Source: Streptomyces griseus (GTDB taxonomy: Bacteria > Actinomycetota > Actinomycetes > Streptomycetales > Streptomycetaceae). Taken from it: DNA of 64,000 nt. The position numbers and the translations under genes were made by a program. Location of the stretch: contig NZ_UAVD01000028.1 of the NCBI RefSeq assembly GCF_900460065.1, positions 416,291 through 480,290 on the forward strand. The letters are read 5' to 3'. The notes beneath the pieces were generated by a model. It saw nothing but the letters and a program-made list of their open reading frames with translations, had not been told where the DNA came from and made no database searches. Of this stretch, positions 32,279 through 41,723 are shown one piece after another. Positions within the stretch are counted from its first letter, which is position 1. Each line of letters opens with the position of its first letter.

Positions 32279-33361
32279 GTGACCCCCGCCGACCTCTCCC
32301 GGACCGTGCTGCACGCCGTGCGCCGCGCGGTCGACGAGGATGCCTTGCGCGCGCCCGTGCCCGCGCGCGTGCGGGTGGAGAGGTCCCGGCCCGGCGGCAG
32401 CGGCGACTACGCCTGCGCCGTCGCGCTCCAGCTCGCCCGGCCGGCCGGGCTGCCCGCCCTGGAGATCGCCCGCATCCTGCGCGAACGCGTCGCCGCCGAG
32501 CCAGGCGTCGGACGGGTCGAGATCACCGGGCCGGGGTTCCTGAGTTTCACCCTCGACGCCCCGGCCGTGGGCGACCGGGCCGTGCTCGGCGCGGTACGGG
32601 AACAGGGTCTCGGGTACGGGCACGGGGGCGCTCTCGGGGGCGAGATCCACCAGCTCCACCACGCGCGGGAGGTCCGCGCCGCCGTCACCGCCCAGGCCGT
32701 GTTCCGGCTCCTCGTCGCCCAGGGCGCCCGGGGCCGGACCACCTGCGAACAGGCGCCCGACCCTGACTGGGCCCGCCTCGGCGTCACCGTCGACGCGTAC
32801 GGGACACCCCCCACACCGCTCGCCGAGATCCGCCCCGTCCCTGCCGGGGCCACCGCGGGGGAGCTGCTGGAGCGGCTCGGGCCCGACGCGGCCCGCTGGG
32901 GACTCCTGCGGGCCGCCGGACACGACCGTGCCGCCCTCGGCCCCGAACTGCTCGTCCAGGGCGAGGCCAACCCCCTCTTCCGGGTCCGTTACGCCCACGC
33001 CAGGGCCCGCGCCCTCACCCGAGGTGCCACCGCCCTCGGCTTCACCGCCGACGCAGCCCCGTACGGCGAAAGCCCCGCCCCGTACGACGAGGCCGCCCGC
33101 CCCCTGACCGACCTCATCGCCGACCACCCCGGCGTCCTGCTCGCAGCAGCTCGTCACCGCGCGCCCGACCGGGTCGCCCGGCAGCTGGAAGCCGTCGCGC
33201 ACGCGTTCTTCGACTTCCACGACTCCTGCCCGTCCCTGCCCGCCGGTGACGAGAAACCCTCGGCCGCCCACCGCGCCCGGCTGGCTCTCGCCGAAGCCGC
33301 CGGGACGGTGCTGGCAGGCGGCCTGTCCCTGCTCGGTATCCGTGCGCCCGAACACCTCTGA
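32279..33361 (+). CDS. nrtL: ArgS-related anticodon-binding protein NrtL
   Basis: This encodes 360 residues from GTG 32279. It has the N-terminal additional domain of arginyl-tRNA synthetase (ALEIARILRERV, GPGFLSFTL, about 55-100) and a DALR-type anticodon-binding domain (NPLFRVRYAHARARAL, to the C-terminus). The catalytic Rossmann core is missing: there is no recognisable HIGH or KMSKS motif and the protein is about 200 residues shorter than ArgS. It should bind tRNA without aminoacylating it. It is 33 bp upstream of lysA and lies near tRNA-Arg. The biological role is unknown. Confidence 0.82.
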   Translation: MTPADLSRTVLHAVRRAVDEDALRAPVPARVRVERSRPGGSGDYACAVALQLARPAGLPALEIARILRERVAAEPGVGRVEITGPGFLSFTLDAPAVGDRAVLGAVREQGLGYGHGGALGGEIHQLHHAREVRAAVTAQAVFRLLVAQGARGRTTCEQAPDPDWARLGVTVDAYGTPPTPLAEIRPVPAGATAGELLERLGPDAARWGLLRAAGHDRAALGPELLVQGEANPLFRVRYAHARARALTRGATALGFTADAAPYGESPAPYDEAARPLTDLIADHPGVLLAAARHRAPDRVARQLEAVAHAFFDFHDSCPSLPAGDEKPSAAHRARLALAEAAGTVLAGGLSLLGIRAPEHL

Positions 33362-33394
33362 CGCGATCAGAAGAGACCCGAGAGAACGAACACG

Positions 33395-34786
33395 ATGAGC
33401 CGCTCCGCACATCCCGCAGGCCCCCGTCACGCCGACGTCCTCCACGAGGGGCACTACTCCGCGCCCGCCGCCGACCTCAACCTCCTCGACGAGAAGGTCT
33501 GGTCGCGTACCGTCACCCGCGACGCGGACGGCGCCCTCACCGTCGGCGGGATGACCGTCGCCCGGCTCGCGGAGGAGTTCGGCACCCCCGCCTACTTCCT
33601 CGACGAGAGCGACTTCCGGGCCCGCTGCCGCGCCTGGTCCGATGCCTTCGGCCCGGACGCCGACGTCTTCTACGCCGGGAAGGCCTTCCTCTCCCGCGCC
33701 GTCGTGCGCTGGCTCAAGGAAGAGGGGCTCAACCTCGACGTGTGCTCCGGCGGGGAGCTGACCACCGCGCTCGACGCCGGTATGCCCGCCGAGCGCATCG
33801 CCTTCCACGGCAACAACAAGACCGTCGCCGAGATCGAGCGCGCCGTGGAGGCCGGCGTCGGGCGGATCGTGCTCGACTCCTTCCAGGAGATCGTCCGCGT
33901 CGCCCACATCGCCCAGCGCCACGGGGTGCGCCAGCGCGTGCAGATCCGCGTCACCGTCGGCGTCGAGGCCCACACCCACGAGTTCATCGCCACCGCCCAC
34001 GAGGACCAGAAGTTCGGCATCGCGCTCGCCGACGGGCAGGCCGCCGAGGCCGTCCGCCGCGCGCTCTCGCTCGACGGCCTCGACCTCATCGGTGTCCACT
34101 CCCACATCGGCTCGCAGATCTTCGACATGGCCGGCTTCGAGGTGTCCGCCCGGCGCGTGGTGCAGCTGCTCGCCGAGATCCGCGACGAGCACGGCGTCGA
34201 ACTGCCCGAGATCGACCTCGGCGGCGGCCTCGGCATCGCGTACACCTCCGAGGACGACCCCCGCGAACCGCACGAGATCGCCAAGGCGCTCAGCGACATC
34301 GTCACGCGGGAGTGCGAGGCCGCGAAGCTGCGCACCCCCCGGATCTCCGTCGAGCCCGGGCGCGCCATCGTCGGACCCACCGCGTTCACGCTGTACGAGG
34401 TCGGCACGATCAAGCCCCTTGAGGGGCTGCGCACGTACGTCAGCGTCGACGGCGGCATGTCCGACAACATCCGCACCGCGCTGTACGACGCCGAGTACAG
34501 CGTCGCGCTCGTCTCCCGGACCTCGGACGCCGAGCCGATGCTGGTCCGGGTCGTCGGCAAGCACTGCGAGAGCGGCGACATCGTGGTCAAGGACGCGTTC
34601 CTCCCCGCCGACCTGGCGCCCGGCGACCTGATCGCGGTCCCCGCCACCGGCGCGTACTGCCGCTCGATGGCGAGCAACTACAACCACGCCCTGCGCCCGC
34701 CGGTCGTCGCGGTCCGCGACGGAGAGGCGCGTGTCATCGTCCGGCGCGAGACGGAGGAAGATCTCCTGCGTCTCGATGTCGGCTGA
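33395..34786 (+). CDS. lysA: Diaminopimelate decarboxylase
   Basis: This encodes 463 residues from ATG 33395. It is a fold-III PLP enzyme with PLP-binding Lys96 (FYAGKAFLS), the His of HSHIGSQIF, the Gly-rich GGGLGIAY phosphate loop, the EPGRAIVG signature and the active-site cysteine in GKHCESGD. It converts meso-diaminopimelate to L-lysine, the last step of the pathway. It lies directly after nrtL with a 33-bp gap, probably in one transcript, and before hom, thrC and thrB. The assignment is secure. Confidence 0.97.
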   Translation: MSRSAHPAGPRHADVLHEGHYSAPAADLNLLDEKVWSRTVTRDADGALTVGGMTVARLAEEFGTPAYFLDESDFRARCRAWSDAFGPDADVFYAGKAFLSRAVVRWLKEEGLNLDVCSGGELTTALDAGMPAERIAFHGNNKTVAEIERAVEAGVGRIVLDSFQEIVRVAHIAQRHGVRQRVQIRVTVGVEAHTHEFIATAHEDQKFGIALADGQAAEAVRRALSLDGLDLIGVHSHIGSQIFDMAGFEVSARRVVQLLAEIRDEHGVELPEIDLGGGLGIAYTSEDDPREPHEIAKALSDIVTRECEAAKLRTPRISVEPGRAIVGPTAFTLYEVGTIKPLEGLRTYVSVDGGMSDNIRTALYDAEYSVALVSRTSDAEPMLVRVVGKHCESGDIVVKDAFLPADLAPGDLIAVPATGAYCRSMASNYNHALRPPVVAVRDGEARVIVRRETEEDLLRLDVG

Positions 34787-35042
34787 TGAAATAGTCATCT
34801 CAGGATCCGGACAGGGGTCAGAAACTCCCGTCCGGTGAGTGAGACTGGTCCCCAATGAGCACGACCCTCCGGCGATGGGAGGGTGGGAGAAGGAGCGGTC
34901 CCGGGTGCGTGCGGCTGCGAGGCGGAGAATCGAGGCATGGCGGAGCCATGGTGATTGACGACGTCGCCGCGGACGCGCGTGGCCGGCACCGCGCCCCCGC
35001 CCCCCGACCGCCGGAGGGTCTAGGTATGAGAAACGAGGTCGG
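34787..35042 (+). promoter_or_regulatory. lysA-hom intergenic leader with stem-loop
   Basis: This 256-bp gap carries ACCCTCC-N7-GGAGGGT (34864-34884), a stem-loop with no U-tract. It may be a lysA terminator or part of a hom leader. A 63-codon frame (34855-35046) that ends over the hom start has no ribosome site and does not show the Thr/Ile runs expected of a leader peptide. No clear promoter could be fixed. Confidence 0.35.
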
Positions 35043-36335
35043 ATGATGCGTACGCGTCCGCTGAAGGTGGCGCTGCTGGGCTGTGGTGTGGTCGGCTCAG
35101 AGGTGGCGCGCATCATGACGACGCACGCCGACGACCTCGCGGCGCGCATCGGCGCGCCCGTCGAGCTCGCTGGCGTGGCCGTCCGCCGCCCCTCGAAGGT
35201 GCGTGAGGGCATCGACCCCGCACTGATCACCACCGACGCGACCGCGCTCGTGCGGCGCGGCGACATCGACGTCGCCATCGAGGTCATCGGCGGCATCGAG
35301 CCCGCCCGGTCACTCATCACCACGGCCTTCGAGAACGGCGCGAGCGTCGTCTCCGCCAACAAGGCGCTGCTCGCCGAGGACGGCGCGGCCCTGCACGCCG
35401 CCGCCGAGAAGTACGGCCGCGACCTGTACTACGAGGCCGCCGTCGCCGGGGCCATCCCACTGGTGCGACCGCTGCGCGAGTCGCTCGCCGGGGACAAGGT
35501 CAACCGGGTGCTCGGCATCGTCAACGGCACGACCAACTTCATCCTCGACAAGATGGACACCAGCGGGGCCGGCTACTCCGAGGCGCTCGACGAGGCCACC
35601 GCCCTCGGGTACGCCGAGGCCGACCCGACCGCCGACGTCGAGGGCTTCGACGCCGCGGCGAAGGCCGCGATCCTCGCCGGGATCGCCTTCCACACCCGCG
35701 TGAAGATCGGTGACGTGCACCGCGAGGGCATCACCGAGGTCACCGCCGCCGACATCGCGTCCGCGCGCCGGATGGGCTGCACCGTCAAGCTGCTGGCGAT
35801 CTGCGAGCGCGCCGCCGACGGGGCCTCGGTCACCGCCCGCGTCCACCCCGCGATGATCCCGCTCAGCCACCCGCTGGCCTCGGTCCGCGAGGCGTACAAC
35901 GCGGTGTTCGTGGAGGCCGAGGCCGCCGGACAGCTCATGTTCTACGGGCCCGGCGCCGGCGGCTCGCCGACCGCCTCCGCCGTCCTCGGCGACCTCGTGG
36001 CGGTCTGCCGCAACAAACTGGGCGAGTCCACCGGACCCGGTGAGTCCGCCTACACGCGCCTGCCGGTCAGCCCCATGGGCGAGGTCGTCACGCGCTACCA
36101 CATCAGCCTCGACGTGGCCGACAAGCCGGGCGTGCTCGCCCAGGTCGCGACGGTCTTCGCCGAGCAGGGGGTATCGATCGATACCGTCCGCCAGCAGGGA
36201 AAGGACGGCGAGGCGTCCCTCGTCGTCGTCACCCACCGCGCGCCCGACGCCGCCCTCTCCGGGACCGTCGAAGCGCTGCGCAAGCTCGACACCGTGCGCG
36301 GTGTCGCCAGCATCATGCGTGTTGAAGGGGAGTAA
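35043..36335 (+). CDS. hom: Homoserine dehydrogenase
   Basis: This encodes 430 residues from ATG 35043, with a second ATG at 35046 equally usable. The N-terminal NAD(P)-binding fold begins KVALLGCGVVGSEV. The catalytic domain has SANKALLAEDG, VNGTTNFILDKM and ADPTADVEGFDAAAK. A C-terminal ACT domain (SLDVADKPGVLAQVATVFAE, about 350-430) probably mediates threonine feedback inhibition. It reduces aspartate semialdehyde to homoserine. It is followed 6 bp later by thrC, in one operon. Confidence 0.97.
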   Translation: MMRTRPLKVALLGCGVVGSEVARIMTTHADDLAARIGAPVELAGVAVRRPSKVREGIDPALITTDATALVRRGDIDVAIEVIGGIEPARSLITTAFENGASVVSANKALLAEDGAALHAAAEKYGRDLYYEAAVAGAIPLVRPLRESLAGDKVNRVLGIVNGTTNFILDKMDTSGAGYSEALDEATALGYAEADPTADVEGFDAAAKAAILAGIAFHTRVKIGDVHREGITEVTAADIASARRMGCTVKLLAICERAADGASVTARVHPAMIPLSHPLASVREAYNAVFVEAEAAGQLMFYGPGAGGSPTASAVLGDLVAVCRNKLGESTGPGESAYTRLPVSPMGEVVTRYHISLDVADKPGVLAQVATVFAEQGVSIDTVRQQGKDGEASLVVVTHRAPDAALSGTVEALRKLDTVRGVASIMRVEGE

Positions 36336-36341
36336 GGACCC

Positions 36342-37412
36342 ATGACCAGCAAGGGCACCCACCAGTGGCGCGGCATCATCGAGGAGTACCGGGACCGGCT
36401 TCCGGTCACGGCGACGACACCGGTCGTCACGCTTCGTGAGGGCGGTACGCCGCTCGTACCGGCGCAGGTCCTCTCCGAGCGCACGGGCTGCGAGGTGCAC
36501 CTCAAGGTCGAGGGCGCCAACCCCACCGGTTCGTTCAAGGACCGCGGCATGACCATGGCCATCACCCGGGCCAAGGAGGAGGGCGCGAAGGCCGTCATCT
36601 GCGCCTCCACCGGCAACACGTCGGCCTCCGCCGCGGCGTACGCGGTGCGCGCGGGGATGGTCTGCGCCGTCCTCGTACCGCAGGGCAAGATCGCGCTCGG
36701 CAAGATGGGCCAGGCCCTCGTGCACGGCGCCAGGATCCTCCAGGTCGACGGCAACTTCGACGACTGCCTGACCCTGGCCCGCTCGCTCTCGGACAACTAC
36801 CCGGTGGCGCTGGTCAATTCGGTCAATCCGGTCCGTATCGAGGGCCAGAAGACCGCCGCGTTCGAGATCGTCGACGCGCTCGGCGACGCCCCCGACATCC
36901 ACGTCCTGCCGGTCGGCAACGCGGGCAACATCACCGCGTACTGGAAGGGGTACACCGAGTACGCCGGGGACGGCGTCTCGACCCGTTCCCCGCGCATGTG
37001 GGGATTCCAGGCCTCCGGCTCCGCGCCCATCGTGCGCGGCGAGGTCGTCAAGGACCCGTCGACCATCGCCACCGCGATCCGCATCGGCAACCCGGCCTCC
37101 TGGAACTACGCGCTGGCCGCGCGCGACGAGTCGGGCGGCTTCATCGACGAGGTGACGGACCGGCAGATCCTGTCCGCGTACCGGCTGTTGGCCTCCCAGG
37201 AGGGCGTCTTCGTGGAGCCCGCCTCGGCCGCATCCGTCGCCGGCCTGCTCAAGGCCGCCGAGGAGGGCAAGGTCGACCCCGGCCAGCGCATCGTCTGCAC
37301 GGTCACCGGAAACGGCCTCAAGGACCCCGACTGGGCCGTCGCGGGCGCACCGCAGCCGGTCACCGTCCCCGTCGACGCGGCCGCCGCCGCCGAGAAGCTC
37401 GGTCTGGCCTGA
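36342..37412 (+). CDS. thrC: Threonine synthase
   Basis: This encodes 356 residues from ATG 36342, with AAGGA upstream and only 6 bp after hom. It is a fold-II PLP enzyme with Lys66 in NPTGSFKDRGM, the CASTGNTSASAAAYA phosphate-binding segment, VGNAGNITAYWKG and VCTVTGNGLKDP. It converts O-phosphohomoserine to threonine. The short length is typical of the actinobacterial class. A strong hairpin follows. Confidence 0.97.
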   Translation: MTSKGTHQWRGIIEEYRDRLPVTATTPVVTLREGGTPLVPAQVLSERTGCEVHLKVEGANPTGSFKDRGMTMAITRAKEEGAKAVICASTGNTSASAAAYAVRAGMVCAVLVPQGKIALGKMGQALVHGARILQVDGNFDDCLTLARSLSDNYPVALVNSVNPVRIEGQKTAAFEIVDALGDAPDIHVLPVGNAGNITAYWKGYTEYAGDGVSTRSPRMWGFQASGSAPIVRGEVVKDPSTIATAIRIGNPASWNYALAARDESGGFIDEVTDRQILSAYRLLASQEGVFVEPASAASVAGLLKAAEEGKVDPGQRIVCTVTGNGLKDPDWAVAGAPQPVTVPVDAAAAAEKLGLA

Positions 37413-37419
37413 TCCGTTC

Positions 37420-37458
37420 CCCGGGCCGGCCGTCGCCACGCGCCGCGGCCGGCCCGGG
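37420..37458 (+). terminator. 13-bp perfect stem-loop after thrC
   Basis: CCCGGGCCGGCCG (37420-37432) pairs with CGGCCGGCCCGGG (37446-37458) around a 13-nt loop, 7 nt after the thrC stop. The rest of the thrC-thrB gap (to 37812) shows no gene. A GATAAGCT box at 37573-37580 is a weak candidate -10 for thrB. Confidence 0.65.
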
Positions 37459-37812
37459 AAACCGCGACAACCCGCTCAACCAGCCCCTTTCCGGGGCGGA
37501 GAGCGCATGGGAGGCGGGCGACACGCATCGTGCGCCTCCTGTGCGCCCTATGTCGCCACAGAACCTTCCTTCGATAAGCTGTACCCCATCCGCCCGGCAT
37601 CCGCCCGCCGGACCGCCACGCCTGCGGTCCCCGTCGTGGCCGTCGGGCCGGCCGCCGGATTCCGGACCGTCCCGGAGCCCTCCGCGCAGCCGCGACCCCC
37701 ACCGCCATGACCCCCGCCGATCACCCCCGCCCCACAGCACCGCCCCCACGCCCCGCCGCCGCAGAGCCACCCGCACTGCATCCCCGCCGCCTTACAAGGA
37801 GTGGTCCGACCG

Positions 37813-38730
37813 ATGGCCGGTCCCGCGTTCCGAGCCGCCGCCGTCAGGGTGCGCGTCCCCGCAACCAGCGCCAACCTGGGGCCGGGTTTCGACGCCCTGG
37901 GCCTCTCGCTGGGGCTGTACGACGACGTCGTCGTCCGGGTCGCCGACTCCGGGCTGCACATCGACATCGCAGGTGAGGGCAGTGACACGCTGCCCCGCGA
38001 CGAGAGCCACCTGCTCGTGCGCTCCCTGCGCACCGCGTTCGACCTGCTCGGCGGCCAGCCCCGCGGACTGGAGATCGTCTGCGCCAACCGCATCCCGCAC
38101 GGCCGCGGCCTCGGCTCCTCGTCCGCCGCCATCTGCGCCGGAATCGTCGCCGCCCGCGCCGTGACGACCGGGGGCGACGCCCGCCTCGACGACGCGGCCC
38201 TGCTGGAGCTGGCGACCGAGATCGAGGGGCACCCCGACAACGTCGCGGCCTGCCTGCTCGGCGGCTTCACCCTCGCCTGGACGGACGGCGGCGCGGCCCG
38301 GGCGATCCGGATGGACCCCGCGGAATCCGTCGTCCCGGTGGTCTTCGTACCGGGGCGCCCGGTGCTCACGGAGACGGCGCGCGGCCTGCTCCCGCGCACC
38401 GTCCCGCACGTCGACGCGGCCCTCAACGCCGGCCGGGCGGCCCTGCTCGTCGAGGCCCTGACCCGCCGCCCCGAGCTGCTGCTCGCCGCCACCGAGGACC
38501 GGATCCACCAGGAGTACCGGGGCCCGGCCATGCCGGAGAGCGTGGAACTGGTCAACCGCCTGCGCGCCGACGGCGTGCCCGCGGTGATCTCCGGCGCGGG
38601 ACCCACGGTCCTCGCGCTGACGGAGGAGGGCTCGGCCGACAAGGTCGCCCGGCTGGCGGGGGAGGGCTGGGCGGCGAACCGGCTGGCCCTCGACGCGACG
38701 GGCGCCAGTGTGCTGCCGCTGGCCGCGTAA
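37813..38730 (+). CDS. thrB: Homoserine kinase
   Basis: This encodes 305 residues from ATG 37813; AAGGAG is 12 nt upstream, and an in-frame GTG 37801 abuts it too closely. It is a GHMP kinase: N-terminal VRVPATSANLGPGFDALG, ATP loop PHGRGLGSSSAAI and C-terminal VISGAGPTVLAL. It phosphorylates homoserine for threonine synthase. Unlike hom-thrC it is separated by 400 bp and a strong terminator, so it probably has its own promoter. Confidence 0.97.
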   Translation: MAGPAFRAAAVRVRVPATSANLGPGFDALGLSLGLYDDVVVRVADSGLHIDIAGEGSDTLPRDESHLLVRSLRTAFDLLGGQPRGLEIVCANRIPHGRGLGSSSAAICAGIVAARAVTTGGDARLDDAALLELATEIEGHPDNVAACLLGGFTLAWTDGGAARAIRMDPAESVVPVVFVPGRPVLTETARGLLPRTVPHVDAALNAGRAALLVEALTRRPELLLAATEDRIHQEYRGPAMPESVELVNRLRADGVPAVISGAGPTVLALTEEGSADKVARLAGEGWAANRLALDATGASVLPLAA

Positions 38731-39121
38731 CCGCATGTGATTACCGGTGAGCGAGAGGGGGAATGTTTGTTGGAGCCGGTAGTGTTAACCTCAAGTCTGC
38801 AACCGACGTCTTTGAGGCGCGTTGCTTCGTGTCCCCCTCCGGGACCACCATTCTTCCGGGAGCCTCCCCAACTGCCTGAGCAGCCTGCCTGAGCAGTTTC
38901 GAGCACGCTCCGGAACCGGCACGACACCCCTCGCTCGTCCAGGAGTGGGCCGAGCAGGGGGATCTCGCGCCGGACCCCGCACGTTCATCTCTCCGCCGTA
39001 CACCCGGCGGACCACCGCCCCGGCAAGGTCCGCGATCCAGCAAGATCAACAGACCGCAGTCGGACAGCACAACCGGTCGCCGAGCCAGAAGGCCGACGTC
39101 CGCTCCAGGGAAGGACCCTTC
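38731..39121 (+). promoter_or_regulatory. Long rho leader with 13-bp tandem repeat
   Basis: This 391-bp region precedes rho. GGTAGTGTTAACC (TAGTGT, 38780-38785) is a possible -10. If used, the mRNA leader is over 300 nt. It contains CTGCCTGAGCAG twice with a 13-bp period (38872-38883, 38885-38896), a C-rich stretch before it, and no ORF with a ribosome site. Long C-rich leaders are typical where Rho represses its own gene; here that is inference. Confidence 0.45.
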
Positions 39122-41167
39122 GTGAGCGACACCACCGATCTGATGGGCGTGACTGCCGACAAGAGCGTCGACAGCGCCGCGCCCGCCGAAGGTGCTGCCA
39201 CTGGCACCACCGCACGGCGCCGCCGCTCCGGCACCGGCCTCGAGGGCATGGTCCTGGCCGAGCTGCAGCAGGTCGCGTCCGGCCTCGGCATCAGGGGCAC
39301 CGCGCGGATGCGCAAGAGCCAGCTGATCGAGGTCATCAAGGAGGCGCAGGCGGGTGGCGGATCCGCCGCCCCCAAGGCCTCCTCCAAGGCCGCAGAGGCC
39401 CCCGCCGAGGCGGAGAGCAAGCCGAAGCGCCGCGCGACCTCGAAGGCGCGCACCGGGGACGAGGCCGCCGCTGCCGCAGCCGAGAAGGACCCGGCCCAGC
39501 AGCAGATCGACATCCCCGGTCAGCCGGCCAGCGACGACCAGCCCGCGGGCGAGCGTCGTCGCCGTCGCGCGACCGCGCAGGCGGGCAGCCCCGACACCAA
39601 GACCGAGGCGAAGACCGAGGTCAAGGCCAAGGCGGAGCCCCAGGCCGAGCAGAAGACCGAGGAGCGGGGCGAGCCGAAGGGCGACGCCAAGGCCGAGAAC
39701 GCCGCCGACGCGGCCGAGGGCCGTCGTGGCGACCGTCAGGGCCGCGGCGAGCGGGGCGACCGCGGTGAGCGTCGCGAGCGTCAGCGCGACCGCCGCGGCA
39801 AGGGCGACGACCAGGGCCAGCAGGGCGGCGGCGGGCAGCGCTCGCAGCGCCAGGGCCAGGGCGGCGGCGGCCAGGGACAGGGCGGCCAGAACCGTGACAA
39901 CGGCCCGCAGGACGACTTCGACGACGAGGCGGGCGGCCGTCGCGGCCGTCGCGGACGTTACCGCGACCGCCGTGGCCGTCGTGGCCGCGACGACTTCGCG
40001 AGCGACGTGCAGGTGGCCGACGACGACGTCCTGATCCCCGTCGCGGGCATCCTGGACATCCTCGACAACTACGCGTTCATCCGGACCTCCGGCTACCTGC
40101 CGGGCCCGAACGACGTGTACGTCTCGCTCGCCCAGGTCCGCAAGAACGGCCTGCGCAAGGGCGACCACGTCACCGGTGCGGTGCGCCAGCCCAAGGACGG
40201 CGAGCGGCGCGAGAAGTTCAACGCGCTGGTCCGCCTCGACTCGGTCAACGGCATGGCCCCGGAGTCCGGCCGCGGCCGCCCCGAGTTCCAGAAGCTGACC
40301 CCGCTCTACCCGCAGGACCGGCTCCGCCTGGAGACCGACTCCAACGTCCTGACGACGCGGATCATCGACCTGGTGGCCCCGATCGGCAAGGGGCAGCGCG
40401 GCCTCATCGTGGCCCCGCCGAAGACCGGTAAGACCATGATCCTGCAGGCCATCGCCAACGCGATCACGGTCAACAGCCCCGAGTGCCACCTGATGGTCGT
40501 CCTGGTCGACGAGCGTCCGGAAGAGGTCACCGACATGCAGCGGTCGGTGAAGGGCGAGGTCATCTCCTCGACCTTCGACCGTCCCGCCGAGGACCACACC
40601 ACCGTCGCCGAGCTGGCCATCGAGCGCGCCAAGCGCCTCGTCGAGCTGGGCCACGACGTGGTCGTCCTGCTCGACTCGATCACCCGTCTGGGCCGCGCGT
40701 ACAACCTCGCGGCGCCGGCCTCCGGCCGCATCCTCTCCGGTGGTGTCGACTCGACCGCGCTCTACCCCCCGAAGCGCTTCTTCGGCGCCGCGCGCAACAT
40801 CGAGGACGGCGGCTCGCTGACCATCCTCGCCACCGCGCTCGTCGAGACCGGCTCGCGCATGGACGAGGTGATCTTCGAGGAGTTCAAGGGCACCGGCAAC
40901 ATGGAGCTCAAGCTCGACCGGAAGCTCTCGGACAAGCGCATCTTCCCGGCGGTGGACGTCGACGCGTCCTCCACCCGCAAGGAGGAGATCCTGCTCGGCA
41001 CCGACGAGCTGGCGGTGGTCTGGAAGCTGCGCCGGGTGCTGCACGCGCTCGACCAGCAGCAGGCGATCGAACTCCTCCTGGACCGGATGAAGAAGACCCA
41101 GTCCAACGCGGAGTTCCTGCTCCAGATCCAGAAGACGACGCCGGGCAGCGGAAACGGCAACGACTGA
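39122..41167 (+). CDS. rho: Transcription termination factor Rho
   Basis: This encodes 681 residues from GTG 39122, with GGAAGGA 6 nt upstream; the frame is open further left but that is leader. The N-terminal Rho_N/SAP-like segment (MVLAELQQVASGLGIRGT) is split from the RNA-binding core by an insertion of about 220 residues rich in Arg, Asp, Gly, Gln, Lys and Glu (RRGDRQGRGERGDRGERRER). The core has the cold-shock-like primary site, Walker A PPKTGKTMIL (Lys437), Walker B VVVLLDSITRLGRAYN, and the Q- and R-loops. Such insertions are normal in actinobacterial Rho and add RNA contacts. It is a hexameric RNA helicase. Confidence 0.97.
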   Translation: MSDTTDLMGVTADKSVDSAAPAEGAATGTTARRRRSGTGLEGMVLAELQQVASGLGIRGTARMRKSQLIEVIKEAQAGGGSAAPKASSKAAEAPAEAESKPKRRATSKARTGDEAAAAAAEKDPAQQQIDIPGQPASDDQPAGERRRRRATAQAGSPDTKTEAKTEVKAKAEPQAEQKTEERGEPKGDAKAENAADAAEGRRGDRQGRGERGDRGERRERQRDRRGKGDDQGQQGGGGQRSQRQGQGGGGQGQGGQNRDNGPQDDFDDEAGGRRGRRGRYRDRRGRRGRDDFASDVQVADDDVLIPVAGILDILDNYAFIRTSGYLPGPNDVYVSLAQVRKNGLRKGDHVTGAVRQPKDGERREKFNALVRLDSVNGMAPESGRGRPEFQKLTPLYPQDRLRLETDSNVLTTRIIDLVAPIGKGQRGLIVAPPKTGKTMILQAIANAITVNSPECHLMVVLVDERPEEVTDMQRSVKGEVISSTFDRPAEDHTTVAELAIERAKRLVELGHDVVVLLDSITRLGRAYNLAAPASGRILSGGVDSTALYPPKRFFGAARNIEDGGSLTILATALVETGSRMDEVIFEEFKGTGNMELKLDRKLSDKRIFPAVDVDASSTRKEEILLGTDELAVVWKLRRVLHALDQQQAIELLLDRMKKTQSNAEFLLQIQKTTPGSGNGND

Positions 41168-41191
41168 CGTTCTTCGGCCGTTCCGCCGTTC

Positions 41192-41234
41192 CGCGAAAGC
41201 GCCCCGTCACTCCGGTGACGAGGGCGTTTTCGCG
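41192..41234 (+). terminator. Long stem-loop terminator of rho
   Basis: CGCGAAAGCGCCC pairs with GGGCGTTTTCGCG (one mismatch), enclosing CGTCAC-TCCG-GTGACG. It begins 25 nt after the rho stop. Confidence 0.75.
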
Positions 41235-41723
41235 TTGTGCGGTCAACGGCGGCAGACGGGGTGACTCCCTCCTCCGCATTGACGTACCGCAGGCTCAACT
41301 CCCCGACGCGGTAAGGACATCGGGCGATGCGCCTCACGAGGGGGGCGGCCGCGCGGTCGTCCACGGGGCGCGGGGGCGCACCCTCGTTCGGACCCGGGCC
41401 GAGGGCCAGCACCGGCGGGAGGTGCTTCGACCCTCCGGCCGGTCCGGTCGACCGCGGGCACACCGGGCGGCCCGAGACCTTGGCCACACCGGCCCCGGTC
41501 CCCGGGCCGCCCGACATCTCGCTGTACCGGGCACGAAACCCCAGGTGAACGCCGCCTCACGGCCCGTTCCCCCGTACGTCCTGTGGCCCCCGTCCTCCGA
41601 CGGGGGCCACAGGCGCGTGTGCAACCCTTCTTGCTGCTTCGGCCGTCCCACCAGGGGAGGCCGACCGCGCGTGGAACACCACGGCAGGGGGCAGACGGGC
41701 CACAGGAGTGACGAGGGAGACGC
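41235..41723 (+). promoter_or_regulatory. Non-coding leader before the LCP gene, with 13-bp hairpin
   Basis: This is almost 490 bp without a convincing gene. CTGTGGCCCCCGT (41581-41593) pairs perfectly with ACGGGGGCCACAG (41600-41612) around CCTCCG. It may be a terminator of an upstream small transcript or a leader structure. A TTGACG box at about 41279 is a possible -35. The ribosome site of the next gene is GAGGGAGA. Confidence 0.45.

Noticed and set aside
34855..35046. 63-codon ORF as a thr leader peptide
   Set aside because: It lacks a ribosome site and Thr/Ile runs, and it overlaps the hom start only by chance frame.
38741..41044. Minus-strand frame opposite rho
   Set aside because: Low-complexity Leu/Ala/Gly/Arg antisense of a highly conserved gene.
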